Numbered from the stretch's first letter, positions 25,599 to 34,194 are shown. The stretch: DNA of 64,000 nt from Atopobiaceae bacterium (GCA_017513965.1 JAFWMI010000093.1:1-64000), one strand, 5' to 3'. Notes: a model not told the origin generated them from the letters alone. Program-made: numbers and translations.

Positions 25599-27119
25599 CT
25601 ATGCCACGAAAACCGTCGAAGCCTGCCCCATCAGGAGGAGGGCGTACTCTGCCAAGGCGTAGACCGACTCTATTGCCGCGTAGGTGACGAGGACGCCCTT
25701 CCACCTGGACGCCAACAACCCCGCGAACTCGCGCAGGAACGCATTTGGCCAGAAGTAGGCGCGCGTGCGGCTGCCCATGCCCTGAACGGCCATGCCGGAC
25801 CGGTGGGCGCACACGTAGCCACGGAACACGTGGTAGTTGGTGGTCGAGAATCCCACGAGCAGCTCGCTCGCATCGCGACCCGCGTGCTCCTCGATCACCT
25901 CTCTGGAGAACTCCATGTTCTGGTTCGTGGTAGCGGGGCGGTCCTCCAGCACGATGCGGTCGGGGCCCACGCCGCACGACACGAGGTAGTCACGCATGCT
26001 CTGAGCCTCGGAGATTACCTCGTCTGGCCCTTGCCCGCCGCTGGGCACAAAGGTGGCGGGAGCGCCGCCAGCCTCCACGCACGCGGCGTCGAACTCCCGC
26101 GCGCGGTCCACGCGTCCCGCCAGCAGCGGCGAGGGCGTCCCGTCTGCCCTTATGCCGCAGCCCAACACCACCAGGTAGTCCATGGCCCCGGCGGGCTCCA
26201 GGCGCGACGCCATCCACGCGCACAGCATGGTGGCGAGCAGCAGGCACTCCCCATAGGCGATGGCAACCGCGATGGCCGACTGGACGAGCTGCGCCATCTC
26301 TGCGGTCATGCTCGCGGCGGCGGCGATGGTCCACCACTCGTTCCAGAGCCACATGGCGGCCAGCCACAGCACGCTCACTATGATTCCCAACAGGTTAACG
26401 GGGCGCATGCCCTCGCGGCGGATGAGCACGAGGTTGCTCAGGGAAACCAGCAGGCACAGCAGGGCCATGGGAACGAGGCCGACCAAGGCGAATACGTCGG
26501 CCGCCGAGGTGAGCATATACGCCAGGTCGCTGAAGCTGCGTAGGCCGCCATGCACGAGCAGGAGGGTGAACAGCAGGAACTGGGAGAAGAGGAACAACGT
26601 GCCGCCGCATGCGGCCACCATGCCATAGTCGAACCAGCGGGTGCGCTTCAGCTGCACAAGCACGCTGGCGCACAGCGCCGCGGACACGCCGAAGAGGATG
26701 CAGATGCAGACGAGGATGGATTTCCAGCCGGAGAAGTTAATGCCGGCGCACAGGACTGCCCCGTTGCGCACTTCCATGCTCCAGTACGTCGACAGCTTGT
26801 CGTCGCCGAACGTCACGTCGGTCGTACCATCCGCCACGGCCTCGAAGGTGACGCACGCCGTGCCGTCGGCCCCGTAGGCTATGTCGGTGGCACGCACCAC
26901 GCCGGTGTTGCCGATGTGCACGTCATCCAGCCCCAAGCGGTCGAAGCCCTCTCCATTGTCATCAAGAAATACCGGCGTCCAAGCCTCGTAGGTTGAGCAT
27001 ACCGAGCGGATGTGGGCGTAACATCCCACGGCCATCGCGGCTACGAGCGGTATGAGAAGCAGAAATCGGCGCCAGAGTCCCTTCGGCGGAAAAGCGGCGC
27101 CTGCGGCAGCATTGGTCAT
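25599..27119 (-). CDS. YdcF/DUF218 family protein with an extended membrane region
   Basis: A 506-residue protein. The N-terminal 280 residues include an exported-type stretch and several membrane helices. The C-terminal half is a DUF218 (YdcF/SanA-like) domain: YLVVLGCGIRADGTPSPLLA, then VPSGGQGPDEVISEAQSM, LEDRPATTNQNMEFSREVI and GFSTTNYHVFRG. DUF218 proteins act at the envelope and some affect cell-wall integrity or antibiotic tolerance; the reaction is unknown. ATG at 27119 has AGGAGG four bases upstream. It is probably cargo of the tRNA-Glu island and is more G+C-rich than the chromosome. Confidence 0.82.
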   Translation of the reverse strand: MTNAAAGAAFPPKGLWRRFLLLIPLVAAMAVGCYAHIRSVCSTYEAWTPVFLDDNGEGFDRLGLDDVHIGNTGVVRATDIAYGADGTACVTFEAVADGTTDVTFGDDKLSTYWSMEVRNGAVLCAGINFSGWKSILVCICILFGVSAALCASVLVQLKRTRWFDYGMVAACGGTLFLFSQFLLFTLLLVHGGLRSFSDLAYMLTSAADVFALVGLVPMALLCLLVSLSNLVLIRREGMRPVNLLGIIVSVLWLAAMWLWNEWWTIAAAASMTAEMAQLVQSAIAVAIAYGECLLLATMLCAWMASRLEPAGAMDYLVVLGCGIRADGTPSPLLAGRVDRAREFDAACVEAGGAPATFVPSGGQGPDEVISEAQSMRDYLVSCGVGPDRIVLEDRPATTNQNMEFSREVIEEHAGRDASELLVGFSTTNYHVFRGYVCAHRSGMAVQGMGSRTRAYFWPNAFLREFAGLLASRWKGVLVTYAAIESVYALAEYALLLMGQASTVFVA

Positions 27120-27513
27120 GGTACCTCCTAGGGCCACCATTCTAGCAAAAAGAGCCGAGACTCCGGTATTGCCGCAGGGGCCTACGGGTGGAGTGCAGTT
27201 TGTCCGACGGGGACCGGAGGCGCTGGTACGGTCTAGGGTTCCAAGGTGTCAAAAGGTATTACGTATGCCTGCTCGTCCTGGACGTATCTGGCAATCGTTC
27301 CACGGTCTAGCACCACGGCCATAGCCTGTTGAACCATAGGCAATCGTGTTTTTCGAGACATCAGCCATCCTCAGCGCAAGGTCTGCTGCGCAAACGGATG
27401 GGAATCGCATCGCGACTTCTCGCGCGACGCTCATAGGCTTCGGGCTCTCGGGCTCGATCCCCAGAAGGTTGACCTAACAAAAAAGCTCTCCAGTGTGGAG
27501 AGCTCGTTTGCAA
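27120..27513. other. Spacer between the YdcF gene and tRNA-Glu
   Basis: No supported gene. A minus-strand open frame at 27249-27434 (SVAREVAMRFPSVCAADLAL) has no family I recognise. A tRNA terminator occupies 27479-27504. Confidence 0.4.
27479..27504 (-). terminator. Terminator of tRNA-Glu
   Basis: On the minus strand AGCTCTCCACACTGGAGAGCT forms a short hairpin followed by a run of six T. It starts ten bases after the CCA end of the tRNA. Confidence 0.8.
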
Positions 27514-27588
27514 TGGTGCCCCCAGCGGGAGTCGAACCCGCCTCTGCACCTTGAAAGGGTGCCGTCCTAGCCGATAGACGATGGGGAC
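27514..27588 (-). tRNA. tRNA-Glu (anticodon TTC)
   Basis: A 75-base tRNA read on the minus strand, from GTCCCCATCGTCTATCGG to an encoded CCA. The acceptor stem GTCCCCA pairs with TGGGGGC-type sequence, the anticodon loop is CTTTCAA giving TTC, and the T-loop is GTTCGACTC. The 3' part is duplicated at 23204-23227, marking this gene as an integration site. Confidence 0.93.
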
Positions 27589-27617
27589 GCAAGAACATAG
27601 TATAGCAGATTTGACGG

Positions 27618-28409
27618 CTATGCCAAGGCCACGTCAAGGGCCATCATAAGAGTAAAACCAAGCGTAAACGCAAGGACTCCCGTGTGGGAATGCCCGTTTG
27701 CGCTCATTTCGGGCACGAGCTCCTCAACGACTACGTAGAGCATGGCTCCTGCAGCAAATCCCAGCAAATACGGCAAGAACGGAATGACGAATCGTGCGGC
27801 GAGAATGGTGAGTGCGGCAGCGGCAAGCTCTGCAACGCCAGAGAGCACACCGCCAGCGAACGCGCGCGCTTTGGAGGAGCCAGCCGCGCGCATGGGGGCT
27901 GCCACAATGGCACCTTCGGGAAAGTTCTGTATGGCAATGCCCACAGCGAGTGCCATGGCAGCACTGAGTGATACGGAGCTGTTACCGCCCACCATCCAGT
28001 CCGCGAGCACGACACCTACGGCCATGCCTTCGGGGATGTTGTGCAGGGTAATGGCGAGTACCATGAGCGTAGTGCGTTGGAGGTTGGTGTGGGGGCCCTC
28101 AGCCTGATTCTCGTTGGCGTGCAAGTGGGGGATAAGCTTGTCCAATCCCAGCAAAAACAGGGTGCCGAGCCATACTCCCACAAAGGCGGGCAAAAAGGCT
28201 AGGCGGCCCATGCCCATAGTTGCCGCTTCGTCCATGGCGGGTTGGATGAGACTCCATATGGACGCCGCAACCATAACGCCAGCCGCAAAGCCCGAGAGCG
28301 CACGGTTGACGTTATCGCTCAACTGATCGCGCATAACAAACACGCAGGCTGCACCTAGGCTTGTGCCAGCAAATGGAATGAGCATACCTGCAAGTGCCTC
28401 GATGGGCAT
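27618..28409 (-). CDS. ZIP family metal transporter
   Basis: A 263-residue transporter with eight predicted helices, importing zinc or related divalent ions. The metal-binding helices read ITLHNIPEGMAVGVVLADW (helix 4, HNxPEG) and GIAIQNFPEGAIVAAP (helix 5, QNFPEG). A histidine-containing loop (PHLHANENQ) lies between helices 3 and 4. It belongs to the ZupT/GufA-like subgroup. ATG at 28409 has GAGGAG five bases upstream. It seems monocistronic. Confidence 0.9.
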   Translation of the reverse strand: MPIEALAGMLIPFAGTSLGAACVFVMRDQLSDNVNRALSGFAAGVMVAASIWSLIQPAMDEAATMGMGRLAFLPAFVGVWLGTLFLLGLDKLIPHLHANENQAEGPHTNLQRTTLMVLAITLHNIPEGMAVGVVLADWMVGGNSSVSLSAAMALAVGIAIQNFPEGAIVAAPMRAAGSSKARAFAGGVLSGVAELAAAALTILAARFVIPFLPYLLGFAAGAMLYVVVEELVPEMSANGHSHTGVLAFTLGFTLMMALDVALA

Positions 28410-28625
28410 GGCGACTCCTCTCTTGTAGTTGTTGCCTTACGAGCCGAATACCGAATGGCCGTTGAGGCAATGCGGACCTTCACACTCCTGGCGCAAAGCA
28501 ACGGAATGATTCTACTATGCTAGGGTTGCTCGGTCCCGCACGCGACGCAATCGGCCCCGCACGAGGCGCGCCGACGGTTAGAGAACGGGGCGTGCGCCGA
28601 CCCGCCATTCGCCTCCAGCCCAAGA

Positions 28626-28782
28626 AGTGTACGCGCGATTGTTCAGCTTTCGCAAAACGCCTGTTGGCGTTTTGCGAAAGTCCCTCGCGCGTACACTCTG
28701 TGTTTTACACAGTGTACGCGCGAGCACGTCGTGTCGAAATTTATCTGGTGTTTTTTGCTAACTGAACGATTGCGCGTACACT
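28626..28782. mobile_element. MITE-like nested inverted-repeat element
   Basis: The outer ends (28626-28646 and 28762-28782) are 21-base inverted repeats with two mismatches, each beginning AGTGTACGCGC. Inside lie a perfect 15-bp hairpin with a TGTT loop (28647-28680) and a second hairpin of 14 bp (28684-28697 with 28711-28724) whose arms repeat the same AGTGTACGCGCGA. There is no coding capacity. Four copies of the motif in 157 bases suggest either a miniature transposon or a protein-binding array. Confidence 0.65.
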
Positions 28783-29060
28783 TTGCCCGCACGGGTGAGC
28801 GGGACGTGTGCTCCAACCCTCCTCTCGAGGGCGTTTTCGTTCATGTTTTCGTGGCTGCGCGGTAAACCTTATGCGATAGGTGGGGTGGAGAGGAGACGGT
28901 CGGCGTGGGGGATCCCGATTGTGGACGATTTGTGGACCACCACCCCGCTCGGGACGCGCAGCCCGCGGGTGCGTAGTACCAGTCAGATGACGAAGTGAAC
29001 ACGTCACCCCTTCCTTCCTTGTTCGCGCGCGGCCAGGCGCGCGACCGCCCCAACAGGGCC

Positions 29061-29105
29061 CAGGCCGTCGGGAACTCCTTCCGCCCGACGGCCTGATTCT
29101 TTTTT
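29061..29105 (+). terminator. Strong rho-independent terminator
   Basis: CAGGCCGTCGGG at 29061-29072 pairs fully with 29084-29095, then ATTCTTTTTTG. It closes a plus-strand transcript that has no recognised gene. Confidence 0.85.
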
Positions 29106-29117
29106 GCTGGTTATGGC

Positions 29118-29146
29118 AAAAAAGCGGGCGCCCTAGGAACGCCCGC
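29118..29146 (-). terminator. Terminator on the minus strand
   Basis: Read on the minus strand, GCGGGCG and CGCCCGC form a stem around a nine-base loop and are followed by six T. It faces the plus-strand terminator 15 bases away and ends a minus-strand transcript that would cover 29150-29480. Confidence 0.8.
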
Positions 29147-29149
29147 CCT

Positions 29150-29478
29150 GAAATCATATAACCGTTGCCGCCTCGTGCGGCGCCTCTATAAGCCCTTTGG
29201 ACTCACCCTCTCGGTTCCTACGACGAAATTTGGAACTCGAATCCTGCGCAGCACCTCTATGTGGTGCTCTGGCTCCTGCGCGGTCGTGCCGGTGCTTCCA
29301 TCTGTCGACTTCTAACTGACTTTGCGATCTCGTATCGCCTACGTTGACCAGGCTTTGCGTGGTCCTAGAGGAAAGACGGGACTCGCGACGCCGACCGCGG
29401 GATGCCCTTGTGTATGGTTTCGCTGTTCACTGGCACCACCTCCTTGGTCGACCGCTTCTTCGTTGCGGTTACTTTGCT
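29150..29478 (-). ncRNA. Candidate structured RNA or leader transcript
   Basis: Minus-strand segment between a possible -10 box (TATAGT, complement at 29487-29492) and the terminator at 29118-29146. It contains GAGCACC/GGTGCTC-type hairpins near 29250-29275 and a GGTTCC/GGAACC pairing near 29213-29237. Near the 5' end AAGGAGG precedes a GTG that would start a 21-residue peptide beginning MNSETIHKGIPRSAS. I could not match it to RNase P, tmRNA, SRP or 6S RNA. Prediction only. Confidence 0.3.
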
Positions 29479-29480
29479 TG

Positions 29481-29507
29481 ACTTAACTATAGCCATTCGA
29501 GTTAAGT
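29481..29507. promoter_or_regulatory. Inverted repeat, possible operator
   Basis: ACTTAACT and AGTTAAGT are separated by 11 bases. A TTGACT (plus strand) and a TATAGT (minus strand) overlap it, so a repressor here could control the putative minus-strand transcript. Confidence 0.4.
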
Positions 29508-29720
29508 TGTACACGAAAACATGGTCAACTTACCGCGAGCGGTGGCGATGTGGGTGTGAACGGCGAATGATCAACCGTACATGCGAACAATCCTGCCAAT
29601 ACGCACGGTAAGTGGCTTCAGCCCGCCTTGTCCTTCGTGTTGTTTCACGCATATCAGTTCGTTGCGGCGCTGGTTGGGTACATACTCTTTTGAGTTGGTG
29701 CAACGAAGGAAGGACCTCCT

Positions 29721-30308
29721 TTGGAAGATATATATGGGAAGCATCGGCCACGCATGGAGGCTGCGCTCAATGAGCTTGTTGAATATGTTGACGGCATGCG
29801 TAGCAGCGTGGCCGAAGAGACGGGGTTCGATCCCATAGAGCATATCTTGGCGCGCATTAAGTCTGACGAGAGCATGCGAGACAAGTGTCGAAGAAAGGGT
29901 TTGCCCGAGACTGCCGAATCGGCGTTGAATGAGCTCTATGATGCGCTTGGCGTACGTATTGTATGCGCCTTTTTGAGTGACGTGTACGCAGTGCGGGACC
30001 ACATAGCCGTGTGCCCCCACTTTAGCGTGATTGAGGAACGCGATTACATAATGCACGCCAAGCCCAACGGCTACCGAAGCTATCATATGATTCTGCGGTC
30101 GGATGAGGGATATTATGCGGAGGTGCAAGTGCGGACCATATCAATGGACACGTGGGCTGCACTCGAGCACCATCTCCAGTACAAAAAGCCTCATGTGGGC
30201 AATCAGCGGCTCATTGTGCAAGAACTCAAACGTTGCGCCGACGAGCTCGCGTCCACCGACGTTTCCATGCAAACGATTCGCGACATGATTCTAAACGAGG
30301 AGGAATAA
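29721..30308 (+). CDS. Small alarmone synthetase (RelA/SpoT domain, RelQ/YjbM-like)
   Basis: A 195-residue single-domain (p)ppGpp synthetase, which transfers pyrophosphate from ATP to GDP or GTP. Hallmarks are DALGVRIVCAFLSDVYAV (metal-binding Asp and the RIV strand), KPNGYRSYHMIL (the KxxGYxSxH substrate loop) and EVQVRTISMDTWAALEHHL (catalytic Glu-x-Gln-x-Arg). There is no hydrolase, TGS or ACT domain, as expected for a small synthetase. It starts with TTG after GGAAGGA. Its stop overlaps the ATG of the response regulator gene (TAATG), so alarmone synthesis is in one operon with a two-component system. Confidence 0.9.
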   Translation: MEDIYGKHRPRMEAALNELVEYVDGMRSSVAEETGFDPIEHILARIKSDESMRDKCRRKGLPETAESALNELYDALGVRIVCAFLSDVYAVRDHIAVCPHFSVIEERDYIMHAKPNGYRSYHMILRSDEGYYAEVQVRTISMDTWAALEHHLQYKKPHVGNQRLIVQELKRCADELASTDVSMQTIRDMILNEEE

Positions 30309-30991
30309 TGCCAACAAGGCTGCTGCTTGCCGAAGACACCTACGATCTTAACCGGGCGCTCGTCACGGTTCTTGAGCACGAGGGATACGAGGTGGTACCA
30401 GCGTACGACGGCGAAGAGGCGGCTGAACACCTTGTCAAGGAGAGCTTCGACGGGGTGATTCTAGACATTATGATGCCCAAGAAGGATGGCCTTGCGGTGC
30501 TGTCCCAAATGCGTGCGAATGGTAACTACACCCCGGTACTTCTGCTCACGGCAAAAGCTGAGGTAGACGACCGGGTGAGCGGACTGGATGCCGGTGCCGA
30601 CGACTATCTTACCAAGCCGTTTGCCATGAAGGAGCTCTTGGCGCGCGTTCGTTCTATGACGCGGCGCCGCGCCGACTATGGCATGCGGCGACTCACGTAT
30701 GAGGACATCTCCTTGGATGCCGAGACCTTTGAGCTCGCGGCATCGAACGCGGTTCGTCTCTCGGTCAAGGAGTTCGAGCTCATGCAAACGCTCGTGATGA
30801 ACGCGAACCGTGGGCTTACCTGCGATTATCTGCTTGAACACGTGTGGGGTACGGAGCAGGATGCCGATGAGGATACGGTGCGCCTGTATGTTTCGTATTT
30901 GCGTGGCAAGCTCAAATGGGTGGGTTCCAAGGTGAGCATTGGACTCTCGCAGGATGGCTTCTTGCTAAAGACGCAAGAGGTTGAGCGATGA
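30308..30991 (+). CDS. OmpR-family response regulator
   Basis: A 227-residue regulator. The receiver domain has the acidic pair at Glu9/Asp10, the phosphorylated Asp53 in ILDIMMPKKDG, Thr81 and Lys103 (YLTKPFAMKEL). The C-terminal winged helix covers residues 130-225, with LSVKEFELMQTLVMNA and DTVRLYVSYLRGKL. I chose ATG 30308 because it overlaps the upstream stop and starts the receiver domain correctly. It overlaps the histidine kinase gene by four bases. Confidence 0.92.
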   Translation: MPTRLLLAEDTYDLNRALVTVLEHEGYEVVPAYDGEEAAEHLVKESFDGVILDIMMPKKDGLAVLSQMRANGNYTPVLLLTAKAEVDDRVSGLDAGADDYLTKPFAMKELLARVRSMTRRRADYGMRRLTYEDISLDAETFELAASNAVRLSVKEFELMQTLVMNANRGLTCDYLLEHVWGTEQDADEDTVRLYVSYLRGKLKWVGSKVSIGLSQDGFLLKTQEVER

Positions 30992-32262
30992 ATTCTGCCG
31001 AGATAAGTGCACTCAGAAGAAAGTTCATTATCATAGCTACCATATCGTTCTTTGTGGTGATTACGTTTACCGCAGGTATGACGGCGTTGGCAAATCAGTA
31101 CATCATGCGCGCTCAGGCGGGACATGCGCTCGATCTTATTGTGGAGAATGGTGGCGATATGCCAGAGCCATCTGCCTCGGCTAGAAAGCTCCATGCCACG
31201 GATATTTTTGAAGGACTGTTTGCCGAGTTCGCTTATTCTGCCCGGTACTTCTCGGTGGTCTTTGACGCGAATGACAACGTGAGGAACGTGAACGTAAATC
31301 ACGTGGCCTCGGTCGATCGAGGAGAAGCCATTGACTACGCCCATGCGGCTGTTGAGTCGTACAACAAGAGCCTTACGGTCTCGTTGCTCGACATGGGCAT
31401 GACGGACACGTTCTACTATCGCGTGAAGAAGCTCGACGACGGTGGGACCATGGCCGTCTTTTTGGACTGCTCGTTCCAGATGCAGGTGAATCATGAGGTC
31501 GGTGTTACTACGCTGGTCATCTGCGGGGTTGGTCTGGTGGGATGCTTCCTCTCGGTCTTGTTCCTCTCTAAGCGAGCCATACGACCCGAGATTGAGAGCT
31601 CACGAAGACAGAAGCAGTTTATAACCAACGCCAGCCATGAGCTCAAGACGCCTTTGGCGGTAATTCGCGCCAATACCGAGGTGATTGAGATGCTGCAAGG
31701 CGAGAGCGAATGGACACGGTCTACCATGAGCCAGGTGGATCGTATGGATGGTCTCGTGCAGAACCTCGTTATGATCGCGCGGTCGGAAGAACGAGAGGAC
31801 CGCTCGGCCATGGGCGAGGTGGATGTGTCGAACCTGGTCATAGAGTCGGTGGATCCCTTCCAGGCGCTGGCTCGCCAAGAGGACAAGACGCTTGTGTGCG
31901 AGGTGGTGGACGATGTGCGCATGATGGCCGATGCGAGCGCCATCCAGCAGCTCGTAACGATTCTGGTGGACAACGCCATAAAGTACTGCGACGACCATGG
32001 AGAGGTTGTTGTGGGACTTGCCTCACCTCGCCGAGGACGGGTTACGCTCACGGTCTCCAACACATACGCAGAAGGAAAGAACGCGGAGTTCAACAAGTTC
32101 TTTGAGCGGTTCTATCGCGATGACGAGGCCCACAGCAATGAGGGTGGCTATGGCATTGGTCTCTCGGTTGCAGAAAGCATTTGCACGCGATACGGTGGCA
32201 GCATCAAGGCGGGGTGGAAGAATGGCATGGCGGTATTTACGTGCCAGCTTAAGAGTGTGTAG
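30988..32262 (+). CDS. Sensor histidine kinase
   Basis: A 424-residue membrane kinase: a first helix at residues 12-36, an extracytoplasmic sensor of about 125 residues, and a second helix near residues 170-192. The dimerisation domain holds the phosphorylated His in NASHELKTPLAV, and the ATPase domain has DNAIKYCDD (N box) and GGYGIGLSVAESIC (G box). It should phosphorylate the response regulator encoded just before it. The sensor domain has no family I recognise. This is the last gene of the three-gene operon with the alarmone synthetase. Confidence 0.92.
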   Translation: MNSAEISALRRKFIIIATISFFVVITFTAGMTALANQYIMRAQAGHALDLIVENGGDMPEPSASARKLHATDIFEGLFAEFAYSARYFSVVFDANDNVRNVNVNHVASVDRGEAIDYAHAAVESYNKSLTVSLLDMGMTDTFYYRVKKLDDGGTMAVFLDCSFQMQVNHEVGVTTLVICGVGLVGCFLSVLFLSKRAIRPEIESSRRQKQFITNASHELKTPLAVIRANTEVIEMLQGESEWTRSTMSQVDRMDGLVQNLVMIARSEEREDRSAMGEVDVSNLVIESVDPFQALARQEDKTLVCEVVDDVRMMADASAIQQLVTILVDNAIKYCDDHGEVVVGLASPRRGRVTLTVSNTYAEGKNAEFNKFFERFYRDDEAHSNEGGYGIGLSVAESICTRYGGSIKAGWKNGMAVFTCQLKSV

Positions 32263-32413
32263 CTTTTTTGATGCAACCGTTTGGAACTGTTGAAGAGCCA
32301 AGAGACTCAAATGTTTTCTAAATCATAAAAATCAGCAGCTAAAGCTGGATTTTATAGATATCTTAGGATAAGGTTTGTTTGTTGATTGAATGACATCTTT
32401 GATTGGATAAACG

Positions 32414-32911
32414 ATGTTCAAGAAGATAGCTGCCGTGCAGCCACTTGCTCAATATGAGCTCATTGTTTGGTTTGTTGACGGCGAGGCGCGACTTTTTGAT
32501 GCCAAGTCTCTAATAGAAGAGCGTGAGGAGTTTTTTGTACTTAAGGATCCCGTACGCTTTGATGCCGTAAAACTTGCGGCGGAGGGGTATGGGATTACAT
32601 GGGGAGGCGACCTCGATTTGAGCTGCAAGGAATTGCATGAAGGGAGTGTCCACGTGGATGTGGTTGAGTCGGAGAGCCATCGTGTTATATCCGAGGTCGT
32701 GGATGCGCGACACGACCGTGGTCTCTCTCAGGCGAAGCTTGCCACGGCGGCGGGTGTTAAACAGCCCGTGGTAGCGCGTTTGGAGACCTGTGTCAATTCG
32801 CCGCGTCTCGACACGCTGCTCAAGATTCTTACTCCGTTGGGCAAGACGCTGCGTGTGGTTGACCTCGCCGACGAGGCCAGCATTGTGCGTAAGAGACAAG
32901 ACGGAGAATAG
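32414..32911 (+). CDS. DUF2442 domain fused to an XRE-type helix-turn-helix
   Basis: A 165-residue protein. Residues 1-80 resemble DUF2442 (YELIVWFVDGEARLFDAKSL, then DPVRFDAVKLAAEGYGITWG with DLDLSCKEL). Residues 90-160 are a Cro/C1-type helix-turn-helix (ARHDRGLSQAKLATAAGVKQ). DUF2442 proteins are often encoded beside DUF4160 partners in putative toxin-antitoxin pairs, where they act as antitoxins, but no small partner gene is adjacent here. The fusion suggests a DNA-binding regulator, perhaps an orphan antitoxin. Confidence 0.75.
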   Translation: MFKKIAAVQPLAQYELIVWFVDGEARLFDAKSLIEEREEFFVLKDPVRFDAVKLAAEGYGITWGGDLDLSCKELHEGSVHVDVVESESHRVISEVVDARHDRGLSQAKLATAAGVKQPVVARLETCVNSPRLDTLLKILTPLGKTLRVVDLADEASIVRKRQDGE

Positions 32912-32928
32912 GACTACTGATTTTGCAG

Positions 32929-32966
32929 CGGATGGGGGCGCACCTCTTCAAGTGCGCCCCCATCCG
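32929..32966. terminator. Hairpin between convergent genes
   Basis: CGGATGGGGGCGCA pairs fully with 32953-32966 across a ten-base loop. It lies between the stops of the helix-turn-helix gene and icd and can serve both. Confidence 0.7.
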
Positions 32967-32991
32967 TCATTTGGAAAGCCGCTTGCTGCGA

Positions 32992-34194
32992 TTAGTTGAG
33001 CTTCTCTGCAACGGCTCGAATGAATTCCTGCGTGCTAACCTTTTGAGGATTGGGAAGGCTCGTGATGGCAGCGAGGTCGCCTGTCATGATGCCCGACTCA
33101 ATCGTGCTGATGGTAGCCTGCTCAAGCTGGTGGGCAAAGGCCGTAAGCTCGGGCAGGTTGTCCAGCTCCCCGCGCTTGGCAAGGGCGCCGGTCCAGGCGA
33201 AGATGGTTGCCACGGAGTTGGTGCTCGTCTCTTCTCCGGCAAGATGCTTGTAGTAATGGCGCTGTACGGTGCCATGGGCGGCCTCGAACTCGTAATAGCC
33301 TGCAGGAGAGACGAGCACCGAGGTCATCATGGCCAAAGAGCCAAAGGCCGTGCTCACCATGTCGCTCATCACGTCGCCGTCGTAGTTCTTGCACGCCCAA
33401 ATAAAGCCGCCTTCGGAGCGTATGACGCGTGCGACCGCATCGTCAATGAGCGTGTAGAAGTACTCGATGCCCGCCTCGGCAAAGCGCGTACGGTACTCGG
33501 CGTCAAACACCTCTTGGAAGATGTCCTTAAAGCGATGGTCGTACGTCTTGGAAATGGTGTCTTTGGTGGCAAACCACAGGTCTTGGCGTGTGTCGAGCGC
33601 ATAGTTAAAGCTGGCACGCGCAAAGCTCTGGATGGAGGCGTCGAGGTTGTGAATGCCTTGAGCGATGCCGGCGCCGTTGAAGTCGTGCACGGTGGCGCGT
33701 ATCTCGCTACCGCCGTCTGCCGGAGTGTAGACAAGCTCGACCTTGCCGGGTCCCTCCACGCGTAGCTCGGTGTTCTTGTACACGTCGCCGTAGGCATGGC
33801 GAGCGATCGTGATGGGCTTTTTCCACGTACGCACGTAGGGCTCTATGCCGCGTACGAGGATGGGGGCGCGAAACACGGTGCCATCAAGCAGCGCACGAAT
33901 CGTTCCGTTGGGACTCTTCCACATTTGGGTGAGGTGGTACTCGTCCATGCGTGCCGCATTTGGGGTAATGGTGGCGCACTTAACGGCGACGCCAAAACGC
34001 TTGGTGGCCTCTGCGGCGTCGACGGTTACTTGGTCAGCCGTGCGCTCGCGCTCTTCCAGGCCAAGGTCGAAGTACTCGGTTTTAAGGTCGACGAAGGGCT
34101 CGATAAGCTCGTCTTTGATCAGCTTCCAGATGATGCGCGTCATCTCGTCGCCGTCCATCTCGACCAAGGGGGTGGTCATGCGAATCTTTGCCAT
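32992..34194 (-). CDS. icd: NADP-dependent isocitrate dehydrogenase
   Basis: A 400-residue enzyme of the eukaryote-like homodimeric IDH family, converting isocitrate to 2-oxoglutarate and making NADPH. It starts [20 protein letters not shown] and contains the substrate-binding [19 protein letters not shown], the catalytic Tyr in [16 protein letters not shown], the metal-binding [16 protein letters not shown] and the NADP-binding [18 protein letters not shown] chose ATG 34194, with GGAGGA five bases upstream; the open frame runs further to 34347 without family sequence. No other TCA-cycle gene is adjacent. Confidence 0.95.
   Translation of the reverse strand: MAKIRMTTPLVEMDGDEMTRIIWKLIKDELIEPFVDLKTEYFDLGLEERERTADQVTVDAAEATKRFGVAVKCATITPNAARMDEYHLTQMWKSPNGTIRALLDGTVFRAPILVRGIEPYVRTWKKPITIARHAYGDVYKNTELRVEGPGKVELVYTPADGGSEIRATVHDFNGAGIAQGIHNLDASIQSFARASFNYALDTRQDLWFATKDTISKTYDHRFKDIFQEVFDAEYRTRFAEAGIEYFYTLIDDAVARVIRSEGGFIWACKNYDGDVMSDMVSTAFGSLAMMTSVLVSPAGYYEFEAAHGTVQRHYYKHLAGEETSTNSVATIFAWTGALAKRGELDNLPELTAFAHQLEQATISTIESGIMTGDLAAITSLPNPQKVSTQEFIRAVAEKLN

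Larger units (their letters stand above)
28410..29720. other. Long non-coding region (about 1.3 kb)
   Basis: No convincing protein gene. It contains a nested inverted-repeat element (28626-28782), a strong plus-strand terminator (29061-29105), a minus-strand terminator (29118-29146) facing it, and a well-structured minus-strand segment (29150-29470) with a possible short leader peptide. The open frames on either strand lack ribosome binding sites and family matches. Convergent terminators imply a transcript from each side, both probably non-coding RNA. Confidence 0.55.

Noticed and set aside
25434-26543. Plus-strand open frame of 369 codons
   Set aside because: It is antisense to the YdcF-like gene, which has an AGGAGG site and DUF218 motifs.
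28741-29157. Minus-strand open frame of 138 codons
   Set aside because: It runs through both terminators, is Arg/Pro-rich from G+C bias, and has no ribosome binding site or family likeness.
29369-29400. GAGGAAAGACGGGACTC resembles the start of RNase P RNA
   Set aside because: The conserved GTCC following GAGGAAAG is changed, and none of the other RNase P core motifs (such as ACAGAA or the 3' AGACCG region) occur at the expected distance.
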